Of a stretch of 64,000 bases of DNA, positions 1 to 7,930 are shown piece after piece. This stretch comes from Clostridiales bacterium (lineage in GTDB: Bacteria; Bacillota; Clostridia; Oscillospirales; UBA644). How positions within the stretch are numbered: position 1 is the stretch's first letter; every line of letters starts with the position of its first letter. Location of the stretch: contig QAKR01000010.1 of the NCBI GenBank assembly GCA_003343705.1, positions 1 to 64,000 on the forward strand, given 5' to 3'. Below the pieces are notes generated by a model, which saw only the letters and a list, made by a program, of their open reading frames with translations, ran no database searches and was not told the DNA's origin. Both the position numbers and the translations under genes were made by a program.

Positions 1-554
1 AGAGTGAAATCTATAACCGTAACTTTTAACGGGATTTTAACTTCACCGCCGTCATGTGTTACAGTAACTTCCCCTAAATATATACCTGCCGGTGTTTCTG
101 TTTTTGTGGTTACTCTGACATAATATACAAGGTTTTCTCCGATAACGGATGTTAGATTGTTGAAATCCGGGTCGAATAGCGGCATCATTAAATTTGCACT
201 TGTCCGAACATCTTTCTGACGTGCATATTCAAGATGGAAGAGTTCAACATCAGCAGCAGGGATTTTATTAACTCCGTCTTCGGTTTTTAATTCAGTTGCT
301 GAGACTTGCAGATTATTATATTGTCTTTGCTCTGAACGTAAAACGAATTGAGCACCTTCTTTTTCGTTTTTTGCCAAAGTTATTTCAAGTGCTTCTGAAT
401 TTAATGATTTTATTTCAGATGTAGGGGTAATTCTATCAAGTGGGTTAACAATAAAAAAATCTTGAGTGCTTGGCACAGATCTTTTTATTGTACATGCGGA
501 AAATGTTGTGAGTAACATAAATGTAATTAAAAAAAGCGATAAAATTTTTTTCAT
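1..554 (-). CDS. GH123/DUF4091-like lipoprotein, N-terminal part (cut by window edge)
   Basis: The gene starts at an ATG at 554 and runs leftward off the window without a stop, so only about 184 N-terminal residues are visible. Residues 1-21 form a lipoprotein signal peptide ending in a lipobox (FSAC), which implies export and lipid anchoring on the outer face of the membrane. What follows matches the N-terminal beta-sandwich of the four other family members here: a LAKNEKEGAQFVL motif, then VTHDGGEVKIPL just before the expected start of the catalytic barrel. The catalytic part lies outside the window. Substrate is unknown; GH123-type glycosidase activity on N-acetylhexosaminides is inferred from the paralogues. 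Confidence 0.8.
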   Translation of the reverse strand, partial: MKKILSLFLITFMLLTTFSACTIKRSVPSTQDFFIVNPLDRITPTSEIKSLNSEALEITLAKNEKEGAQFVLRSEQRQYNNLQVSATELKTEDGVNKIPAADVELFHLEYARQKDVRTSANLMMPLFDPDFNNLTSVIGENLVYYVRVTTKTETPAGIYLGEVTVTHDGGEVKIPLKVTVIDFT

Positions 555-668
555 TTTTTATACCCCCATTCTATTTACTCTTTATTTCTAATCTAGTCTA
601 TACTTAATTAAAAAGATTAAAATGTTTACATGATAAATAGATTATTTTATTTACTACCTAAATACACA

Positions 669-710
669 TAAACATTATTCCACGAGATTGCAGCCGTGGA
701 ATAATGTTTA
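669..710 (-). terminator. Terminator of the 4391-717 operon
   Basis: A perfect 16-bp inverted repeat (669-684 and 695-710, 10-nt loop) lies just downstream of the gene ending at 717. The T tract on the minus strand is modest, so termination strength is uncertain. Confidence 0.6.
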
Positions 711-716
711 AATGAT

Positions 717-1163
717 TTATTTATTTTTTTTGTTTATATCAGTTCTTAAATAGTAAAGTAATACAATGTATACTGCATCAAGAATAAAAGAGAATATAGC
801 TCCTGGATATCCCCCAATCATTACAAACGAAGTTAAAAGAAGATCTATCGACAGAAATACAATTGTAGGTATAATAAAAAATGTCTTATTTTTTTTAATA
901 GAAAGAAAACAATTGATAATACAGCAAAAATATGCAATAATAGGTAACGCAACAAGAATTATAATCCATAATATAGAAGCGTTTTCAGTCGAAAGCAATA
1001 AAACAGGTAAAAATGTGAAACTGTAAAGCATACGAGGAATATACAGATAAACATCTATCATTTGCAGCCATATAAATCCAAAACCTATAATAGGTGCAGC
1101 AATGCTGTATATCAACATCCAAAATATCGCTTTTCTAGGGTTTATTATACCTTTATGTTCCAT
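717..1163 (-). CDS. Small multi-pass membrane protein, unknown function
   Basis: This 148-aa protein is strongly hydrophobic, with about four predicted membrane segments and a lysine-rich C-terminal end (NKKNK). I do not recognise a family. Its start codon overlaps the stop of the preceding DUF368/PopT gene, so the two are almost certainly translated from one mRNA. Translational coupling suggests a role linked to PopT or to the envelope, but nothing in the sequence gives a reaction. The hydrophobic pattern and good spacing make it a real gene rather than a shadow of the opposite strand. Confidence 0.7.
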   Translation of the reverse strand: MEHKGIINPRKAIFWMLIYSIAAPIIGFGFIWLQMIDVYLYIPRMLYSFTFLPVLLLSTENASILWIIILVALPIIAYFCCIINCFLSIKKNKTFFIIPTIVFLSIDLLLTSFVMIGGYPGAIFSFILDAVYIVLLYYLRTDINKKNK

Positions 1164-2008
1164 TAGTTATCCTTCACTTTCGATAAGCTTAAAATAGCTA
1201 TCGCCCCTGCGATAAGTAAAAGTATGGAAGCTATTATATTTACAGTCCACCACAATGCCCCAGCTTCTATGTTTTCGCCTATTGCGGGGAATATCGACTG
1301 AGTAAATATCGCCAGAGGAGAACCTAAAACAAAACCCAAAATAACAGAATATGATATTTCCGTATAATGCTCCATTGCATATGCAAGAGGTTTTGTAATA
1401 ATAATAAAACCTATTAAAATACCTATTCCAAGCACTAGTAAAAACAATATATCAAATGTTTTTACTGCATTCATTGTTGCCATATACATTCCTAAAACAT
1501 AAAGCATATGCGAGGTGCTTATTCCGGGTAAATAAAGTGTTATTGCACATATAATACCTGTTATCAAGCAAGCTATTATCTTTTGCATGGAAAAGCCTTC
1601 TCCGACCTGTAAAAGATCTCGCGGAAGAAACGTTATACCTACAACTATACCTAGTCCTATTAATACTGAAATAACATTTGTAACATTCAGCCTTTTCATG
1701 CTTTTATAGATTATAGGAACACCTCCGACCACAGCTCCTACAAAAAAGAATGAAACCGGAAGCGTAAACGTATTTAAAAGCCATGTAATTAGAAAAGCAA
1801 GAGAACCTATGCCTAAACAAGCTCCGATAATGAATTTCAATAAGTATAAAAAGCTGTTTTTAAAGTCCTTTACTATGTTGTTCAGCGCATATACAAGTTT
1901 GTCAAAAACGCCTAACAGTATGGCCATTGTTCCGCCGCTTACTCCAGGTACGGTCATTGATGAACCTATAATATAAGCCTTCGCTAATAGAATTAGATTT
2001 TTCTTCAT
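1163..2008 (-). CDS. popT: DUF368 family protein, undecaprenyl-phosphate translocase (PopT-like)
   Basis: A 281-aa polytopic membrane protein with the DUF368 signature near the N-terminus (GSSMTVPGVSGGTMA, about residues 16-30) and a second related PGIS motif about residues 160-165, the inverted-repeat arrangement of this family. DUF368 members (PopT) recycle undecaprenyl phosphate, the lipid carrier for peptidoglycan and surface polymers, across the membrane. A GGAGG ribosome site precedes the ATG. It sits 16 nt after the GH123/DUF4091-like lipoprotein gene and overlaps the next gene, so it is in an operon with a surface glycan protein, which is uncommon company for popT. The function is a family assignment. 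Confidence 0.8.
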   Translation of the reverse strand: MKKNLILLAKAYIIGSSMTVPGVSGGTMAILLGVFDKLVYALNNIVKDFKNSFLYLLKFIIGACLGIGSLAFLITWLLNTFTLPVSFFFVGAVVGGVPIIYKSMKRLNVTNVISVLIGLGIVVGITFLPRDLLQVGEGFSMQKIIACLITGIICAITLYLPGISTSHMLYVLGMYMATMNAVKTFDILFLLVLGIGILIGFIIITKPLAYAMEHYTEISYSVILGFVLGSPLAIFTQSIFPAIGENIEAGALWWTVNIIASILLLIAGAIAILSLSKVKDN

Positions 2009-2024
2009 TAAAAGCCTCCGACTG

Positions 2025-4391
2025 TTATTCTACAATTTCCCATTTAAAATTATTATTTTCATTGATAAAATATATATCAGAAAAATACATTGTTACAGGC
2101 GTTTTGTACGATTTATTAAGAGAAAGTCTAAATGATTTTAAATCAGTTCCAACACTTGGAGCAAGATCTTTATTAAAGATAAGAGTAAATGGTACATTTT
2201 TTTCTGTTGTTGGTGCATATTTTTCGGTATCTGACGTGAGGGTTGCCGTAGCTGATACTAGAATACCTACAGGTATATATTCGTTAGTATCGGAATCCGA
2301 CCAAGCGTTCATTCGAACATAATTATAGTCACACACCGGTGTAGACATAATTTCTGCCGGAATAACAAATCCTCGTTTTGTTCCCTCACCAAAGACTACT
2401 TTAAGGACAGATTTATCGCCATCTTTTATAATCTCGAATTCAGTATTGGGATTTGCTTGTTTTAATGCCTCATAAATTTCCGGTTTTCCAAGCTCAACAA
2501 CAGGTTTTTTATCAAAATCTTTTGATAAAATATGGTGGGAGGTTGTTTTACCCATACATTCAATTGTGTATGTTTTACTTTCGCTGCCTATTGTTCTGTA
2601 CACTTCTGCAGAAGCATACTTCTCTGTCGTTTTTGTTTGTTGTTTCTCTCCGTTAATTAATATGTCGGAGTTTTTATCCGTATACACCGTTATGTATCGG
2701 TTGTCTGTAGACCAATTCTTGTTATCAACTTTTGTTGTCATGATATATGAAACACCGTTTTGTATTTCATTAATCACGCGTTCTCGAACTGTGGCAAATC
2801 CCGATTCTTCATTATCAGGAAGCCTGTGGACATCGAGGAAACAACCATCGTAATAACTTTCCATAGCTTCATGAATTGTAAGATCAAGCCCCCACAAATC
2901 AATCTTTTCCTGGACTTTGCTTTCCAATAACATGAGATACTCATAATCTTCAACAGCATCACGGAACTGTTCGATTATAAATGTAGGAAGAAACATGGTT
3001 TTGTCTACGATCCCGTCACCTTCCATAGCAGGATAAACATATGAATAAAGCATTGCCGAATCTCTATTTAAAAGCCACTGACCATTTTCATACCCGTATG
3101 TATAACTGTTTAAGCACCAGTCTTCAATACCTTCTATATTAAATTTCTTGCTTTCCCAACCCATAAGCCTAATTTGTGAATGGGAAAGGTTTGTGCTTTT
3201 ATCAAAAGCATATGCCCAAAGCGTTCTTTCGCCAGTCTGGCCTACTTTTAATTCATCAGTTGAACATCCTCCGTAAGCGTAACAATAAATATCAATAGCT
3301 CCGGGATCGACTTTCGTCCAATCTATTGCACTGGGAATAATAGGAACATAGTTTTGTAATTCGGGGCAGTACTCATCTGTCCATTTTCCCAACCTGTTAA
3401 GATTTGCAAAGTCCGTTTCATTATGAGGTTCATCAACCGAATACATAATTGCCATTGATAACAGCCCGGCATCTTTAAGTGCATTAAGATAAGGAAGAGT
3501 CCTTTCGGTGTCTATAACCCTATTTCCCCAATCTGAATATGCTATTGGGGCATTAAAAGTTGAGATAGAAGGATTCGCTTCTAAAAAGGCTTTCAATGCA
3601 TTAACGTAATCTTCCGGAGTTTTATCAAAGGCCCCAGGTACATCATATGCGTTTGTACAAGTTAATTTATTACTTCTACAAATTTCAAGAGCTTGATCAT
3701 AAAGTTGGTTATATTGAGTATCTGTTATGGGATGATCATACATTTTATAATATCTGGTCGTAAAGTCACCCCAATATAAAAGATCTGAACGCAAAACAGG
3801 TCTTGTTTGGAGTGAAAAATCCAAAACAGTAACTTCTATCGGGACTGAAATTGTTCCGTCATCATGAGTAAGCGTAACGTTTCCGACGTAAACGCCTGCA
3901 TTCATTACTTCCGGTGTTGTTACTTTTACATAATATATAAGATTTCTGCCCTTTACTGTATCAAACTTATTAAACTCCCCTGTTGAAAGAGGAACAAGAA
4001 TCTGTGCTGATCCGTCACGTTCGGTTAGAGATTGCTTTGTTTGCCCGTTATAATATGTAAACTCTTCACGGAAAAGTTCTATACAATCAGATGTTAATAT
4101 ATCCCCATTTTCAGCCTGTAGATCATTTACAGACGCTACAACATTTTTAAACTCGGTAGTTTTAGAATATAATGAAAATTGTCCGCCTTCGCCTTCATTT
4201 TTAGCAAGAGTTATTTTAAGGGTACCCTCAGCCGGAACATCTGGTTTTTCCAGTGCGGTATATCTTCTATATGGGTTTAAAATATAATAAGGAGTTACCG
4301 GTTCACGCATAACTGAACATCCTGTTGCTGATGCAACCATAGTCATAATAAGGGAAGCCATGATAAAAAGCGAAATAATTTTACGTCTCAT
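2025..4391 (-). CDS. GH123/DUF4091-like surface lipoprotein
   Basis: About 788 aa. I choose the second ATG (4391) because the GGAGG sits only one base from the first (4397) and about six from the second. The signal peptide ends in a lipobox (SATGC). Residues ~55-195 are an N-terminal beta-sandwich (LAKNEGEGG motif). Residues ~200-500 are a TIM-barrel-like domain with a VDEP motif near residue 322, where the GH123 family places its Asp-Glu catalytic pair. The DUF4091 hallmark (EDYEYL, about residue 490) follows, then C-terminal beta-rich modules. It is the most divergent of the five family members here. It probably cleaves a sugar linkage outside the cell; substrate unknown. It leads an operon with PopT and a small membrane protein. 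Confidence 0.75.
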   Translation of the reverse strand: MRRKIISLFIMASLIMTMVASATGCSVMREPVTPYYILNPYRRYTALEKPDVPAEGTLKITLAKNEGEGGQFSLYSKTTEFKNVVASVNDLQAENGDILTSDCIELFREEFTYYNGQTKQSLTERDGSAQILVPLSTGEFNKFDTVKGRNLIYYVKVTTPEVMNAGVYVGNVTLTHDDGTISVPIEVTVLDFSLQTRPVLRSDLLYWGDFTTRYYKMYDHPITDTQYNQLYDQALEICRSNKLTCTNAYDVPGAFDKTPEDYVNALKAFLEANPSISTFNAPIAYSDWGNRVIDTERTLPYLNALKDAGLLSMAIMYSVDEPHNETDFANLNRLGKWTDEYCPELQNYVPIIPSAIDWTKVDPGAIDIYCYAYGGCSTDELKVGQTGERTLWAYAFDKSTNLSHSQIRLMGWESKKFNIEGIEDWCLNSYTYGYENGQWLLNRDSAMLYSYVYPAMEGDGIVDKTMFLPTFIIEQFRDAVEDYEYLMLLESKVQEKIDLWGLDLTIHEAMESYYDGCFLDVHRLPDNEESGFATVRERVINEIQNGVSYIMTTKVDNKNWSTDNRYITVYTDKNSDILINGEKQQTKTTEKYASAEVYRTIGSESKTYTIECMGKTTSHHILSKDFDKKPVVELGKPEIYEALKQANPNTEFEIIKDGDKSVLKVVFGEGTKRGFVIPAEIMSTPVCDYNYVRMNAWSDSDTNEYIPVGILVSATATLTSDTEKYAPTTEKNVPFTLIFNKDLAPSVGTDLKSFRLSLNKSYKTPVTMYFSDIYFINENNNFKWEIVE

Positions 4392-4424
4392 AATCATCCT
4401 CCGAATAATAAATATATCTTTATT

Positions 4425-4453
4425 ATTCTACCATAAAAAATTAGAATATGCAA
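4425..4453 (-). promoter_or_regulatory. Sigma-A-type promoter for the 4391-717 operon
   Basis: Read on the minus strand: TTGCAT (-35, 4448-4453), a 17-nt spacer and TAGAAT (-10, 4425-4430). It lies about 34 nt upstream of the chosen start at 4391. Confidence 0.6.
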
Positions 4454-4537
4454 TAGGAAAATATGTGTCATAATTTCAAACGATTTCAGTCATGTTGCAA
4501 TAAGGACGTCTATTTATTTTTATGTCCCGAATATATA

Positions 4538-4566
4538 TTTACACCGAACCCCTTTTTTGTTAAACT
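4538..4566 (+). promoter_or_regulatory. Sigma-A-type promoter for the dockerin protein gene
   Basis: TTTACA at 4538-4543, 17-nt spacer, TAAACT at 4561-4566, immediately upstream of the AAGAGGTG ribosome site. The -10 lies only about 19 nt from the ATG, so the mRNA leader would be very short. This weakens the assignment. Confidence 0.4.
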
Positions 4567-4584
4567 AAAAAAGAGGTGATATTA

Positions 4585-6507
4585 ATGAAAAAAATTATAT
4601 CTACAATTCTTATTGTAATTTTAGCGCTTTCATTTCCTTTTGCAATATCAGCAAATGAAGAAAATGAAAATGACTTTAAGCAAAATCTCTATATGGGAGA
4701 TTGGGTTCCTGCCATGGATACCGAAGAACAGGTAAAAACAATGGCTGAGAACGGTGTACAATACACTTTCGTTTGGTTTTATGATTACAACAATGAAAAA
4801 AGCCGTAAACAAGTTGAGTGGTGTGCAAAATACGGTATAAAATGCATATTAAAGGATGTTCATCTTGAAGTTTACGGAGGGAATAATGCAGAGCAGATTG
4901 CTGCATTAACACCGGAAAAAATTTATGAAATCATTGAACCAAATTTAAACAATCCCGCTGTTGTCGGTTATAATATTTGGGACGAACCAGGTCAACAATC
5001 TCTTTATTATGTAGGAATGATTGTTGATAATTTTAAAAAAGCAATAAGCAAAACTTCAAGTAATCTGATACCGTTTGTTAATTTATATCCTCCTCTTGCA
5101 GGAATGGATTACGAATCTTATATGAATGATTATTTTGAAAAAGTTAAACTTGATTATGTCTCCTTTGACATTTATCCGCTTCTTGACACTACACAGAGCA
5201 ACTACATATATGCAGTGAATACCGCGGCGACTGCTGCCCGTAATCATAATGCAGATTTCTGGATTTTCATTCAATCTATGTCCTTTGCCGCAGGGCATGT
5301 GGAGCCTGACCTTTCAGGACTAAGATTCCAAGCTTATACATCTCTTGCTTTCGGTGCAAAAAAACTTATGCATTTTTGCTATAAAAGACCTGGTACTACC
5401 GGTGAGTTTGTAGAGTCAGTCGCATCAATAGATGCTGACGGTGTTACTAAAACTCCTTTATGGGATCTTACCCAGCAGCTCAATTCTGAAATGCACTTTT
5501 TATCTCCAATCTATTCAAAATATAAAAATCTTGGTACATATGTATATTATCCCGAAAACCCGAATACAATCCCACCGTATTTAAATAAGCGCTTGCTTCT
5601 TAACCAGTATGTGGCAAACAGAAGCATAAAACAAACAAGCTCAGATCAACCGCTTTTAATCGGAGTTTTTAACGGGGCTATGATTCTTTTAAATGCTTCG
5701 GAAATTACAGAGAAAAAAACCGCAACAGTATCAATAGATTTCCGATATGCGGATAAAGTATTCATAACTCGTGCAGGTGAAAGAATAGAATGGTTACCCG
5801 GCGAAAATGGAAAATACGAAATAACTCTTGAAAGCGGTGAAGGAGTTTTCGTTGAACTAAATGAAACATTAACCACCGAACAACAAAAACTTGAAACATT
5901 AATAAATGAATATCGTGAAATTGCAATATGGCAATCTACTCAAAATGAAAAGCTATTCGTTACCCAAACTTATGAATCGTTCATAGAGGCTCTTAATGCG
6001 GTTTCCCCTATTTTCGATACTGACAACATTACATATGAAGAACTGCTTCCTCTCGTAACAACTCTTAAAACAGCTTATAAAAACATTATAACAGTTAACA
6101 TGCAATACCGTGCCCTTACAGAAGAATTTTTTAAAGATTATTCCACTATTAAAACGGAGTATTTTTCAGCAGAATCCTTTACACAATACGAAGAAGCAAA
6201 AACTGCACTGAAAAATATTTATGATCTCAACCCATCAAAGGATACATTAACATATAATCGTTCATTTATAAAAGCATATACTACGGCAACAGAGGCAGCA
6301 AAACAACTTTCCTATACAGGACTTTACGGAGATTTAAACTTCGACGGCAGAACATCTCTTATTGACGCAATGCTTCTTTTCCTTTCTTGCGCAGGAAAGA
6401 GAACGCTTGATATTAACCAACAATATGCCGCAGATATAAGCAAGAACGGATCAGTTAATTTAACAGATGCGATGACGTTATTTAAAAGAATTGCAGGAAA
6501 AGAGTAA
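4585..6507 (+). CDS. Secreted TIM-barrel glycosidase-like protein with FIVAR-like helices and C-terminal type I dockerin
   Basis: 640 aa from the ATG at 4585; GAGGTG lies six bases upstream, so the in-frame GTG at 4576 overlaps the ribosome site and is rejected. Residues 1-23 are a cleavable signal peptide ending in SANEE without a lipobox. Residues ~35-320 look like a TIM-barrel hydrolase (YMGDWVP, then NIWDEPG near residue 136 and DIYPLL near 200); the WDEP glutamate is a candidate catalytic residue. Two helical modules (~430-575) resemble FIVAR repeats. The last ~60 residues are a type I dockerin with two calcium loops (DLNFDGRTSLID and DISKNGSVNLTD). The protein should dock onto a cohesin-bearing scaffold outside the cell. 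Glycosidase family is not assigned; Glu/Asp roles are inferred. Confidence 0.8.
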   Translation: MKKIISTILIVILALSFPFAISANEENENDFKQNLYMGDWVPAMDTEEQVKTMAENGVQYTFVWFYDYNNEKSRKQVEWCAKYGIKCILKDVHLEVYGGNNAEQIAALTPEKIYEIIEPNLNNPAVVGYNIWDEPGQQSLYYVGMIVDNFKKAISKTSSNLIPFVNLYPPLAGMDYESYMNDYFEKVKLDYVSFDIYPLLDTTQSNYIYAVNTAATAARNHNADFWIFIQSMSFAAGHVEPDLSGLRFQAYTSLAFGAKKLMHFCYKRPGTTGEFVESVASIDADGVTKTPLWDLTQQLNSEMHFLSPIYSKYKNLGTYVYYPENPNTIPPYLNKRLLLNQYVANRSIKQTSSDQPLLIGVFNGAMILLNASEITEKKTATVSIDFRYADKVFITRAGERIEWLPGENGKYEITLESGEGVFVELNETLTTEQQKLETLINEYREIAIWQSTQNEKLFVTQTYESFIEALNAVSPIFDTDNITYEELLPLVTTLKTAYKNIITVNMQYRALTEEFFKDYSTIKTEYFSAESFTQYEEAKTALKNIYDLNPSKDTLTYNRSFIKAYTTATEAAKQLSYTGLYGDLNFDGRTSLIDAMLLFLSCAGKRTLDINQQYAADISKNGSVNLTDAMTLFKRIAGKE

Positions 6508-6531
6508 AATTATATTTCATACTTTTTGATT

Positions 6532-6579
6532 AGAAGTCCCAACAATAATAAATGTTAATTTATTATTGTTGGGACTTCT
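6532..6579. terminator. Bidirectional terminator between convergent genes
   Basis: Perfect 22-bp inverted repeat (6532-6553 and 6558-6579) with a 4-nt loop lies between the convergent genes ending at 6507 (+) and 6597 (-). It can serve both strands. Confidence 0.85.
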
Positions 6580-6596
6580 TTGTTGTTCATTTAAAT

Positions 6597-7796
6597 CTAT
6601 TCTGTCTGTTTAGGGGATAAACATTTTTTATATATTTTATTAATAAAAAATGCTCCTACCGGTGAGGTAATTAAGATTGAAACAACTGCAACAGTAAGTA
6701 TAATATTACCACAAGAAAGGCCCATTGCAAAAGGGACTCCTCCAATAGCCGCCTGTACAGTTGCTTTAGGTGCATAAGAAATCACTGTAAATAGTTTTTC
6801 CTTAATATTAAGATTTGTTTTTATAAGACAAATAAAAACTCCACCCATTCTAAAAACCAAACCTATAAATATAACCAAAACCGTTACTATTCCGGAATTA
6901 AATGCATATTGAATATTTATACTGGCACCAACAAGTACAAATAAAATAATTTCCGCCCCAATCCATAACTTTGAAAACTTTTCAGATAACCGAATTGAAA
7001 CAACTTGATTTTTTATATTAATTGTAGCACATAAGGCCATTACTGCAAGAAGACCTGAAAACCCTATAAAACTTGTTAATATATTTTCAAACGATATAAA
7101 AAGAAAAGATAAAGATAATATAATAATAATTTTCACACTGTCTTTCATATGCATTTTTTTAAAAATACATGATAATAACAAGCCTGCTCCTATGCCGCCT
7201 AAAAGACCTAGTATTATTGATGTAGGAAATTGTATTAACGTTTCAACATTTATTTCACCTGTTTTTAATAGCCCTGAAAATGTTGTAAATAAAATTATTA
7301 CAAAAACATCATCAACAGAAGCACCTGCCATTATCATCTGCGGAATTGCTTTATTTGTTCCATATCCTTGTTCTTTAATCTTTAACATAAGAGGTATAAT
7401 AACGGCTGGTGACACAGCTGCTAAAACAGTTCCTAAAAGAACTGATTCCAAAACAGAAATCCCTAAAAGTTTCGGTGCAAATATTACAATCCCAATTATT
7501 TCGAAACTTGCCGGAACAAAACACATTAATATTGCTGGTCTTCCAATTTTTTTTAGTTCAGAAATATCCAGATTTATACCTGCCTTTGCTAATATAATTA
7601 TAAGGGCTATCTGTCTAAGCTCAGCTGAAATACCGATAATTTTACAATCCAATAAATTAAAAACATAGGGCCCTAACAGTATTCCGGCAATCAACATACC
7701 GAGTAATCCGGGTAATTTAAAATTTTTGAAAATTTTACTGAGGAACATACCGAATAGAAAAATAATTGCTAATGAAAATAACATAAAAATCTCCAA
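6597..7796 (-). CDS. Cation:proton antiporter, CPA2/KefB-type membrane domain
   Basis: 399 aa with about 12 membrane segments, a typical sodium/hydrogen exchanger domain. The region GTVLAAVSPAVIIPLM and the downstream GASVDDVFVII carry the conserved polar and acidic residues that CPA2 transporters use for ion exchange. It lacks the C-terminal NAD-binding (TrkA-N) domain of KefB/KefC, so it is a stand-alone transport domain. The likely role is Na+ or K+ exchange for protons to control pH and salt. It stands alone between terminators at 6532 and 7812. Ion specificity cannot be read from the sequence. Confidence 0.8.
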   Translation of the reverse strand: MEIFMLFSLAIIFLFGMFLSKIFKNFKLPGLLGMLIAGILLGPYVFNLLDCKIIGISAELRQIALIIILAKAGINLDISELKKIGRPAILMCFVPASFEIIGIVIFAPKLLGISVLESVLLGTVLAAVSPAVIIPLMLKIKEQGYGTNKAIPQMIMAGASVDDVFVIILFTTFSGLLKTGEINVETLIQFPTSIILGLLGGIGAGLLLSCIFKKMHMKDSVKIIIILSLSFLFISFENILTSFIGFSGLLAVMALCATINIKNQVVSIRLSEKFSKLWIGAEIILFVLVGASINIQYAFNSGIVTVLVIFIGLVFRMGGVFICLIKTNLNIKEKLFTVISYAPKATVQAAIGGVPFAMGLSCGNIILTVAVVSILITSPVGAFFINKIYKKCLSPKQTE

Positions 7797-7811
7797 TCAT
7801 TCGCAGAGAAA

Positions 7812-7856
7812 AGCCGATAACTCTACGAAGTTAATTTCGTAGATGTCATCGGCTTA
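7812..7856 (-). terminator. Hairpin downstream of the 7931-10747 gene
   Basis: A long, nearly perfect inverted repeat (AAGCCGAT... to ...ATCGGCTT, with CTACGAA/TTCGTAG inner arms and a small mismatch) lies about 75 nt after the gene ending at 7931. On the minus strand it is followed by a short T-rich stretch. Confidence 0.6.
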
Positions 7857-7930
7857 ATAAGCGGTTTAGTGTTTTAACCAAGGGAGACAATCATTCCCGT
7901 GAAATAAAATTATAAGCTATAACCTCAAAA

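Noticed and set aside
600..660. Possible CcpA cre site upstream of the first lipoprotein (ATGTAAACATTTTAAT)
   Set aside because: It misses the central CG and the last conserved C; too weak in AT-rich DNA.
7192..7668. 158-codon open frame on the plus strand within the antiporter gene
   Set aside because: Antisense to conserved membrane segments of the antiporter. No ribosome site and unusual composition.
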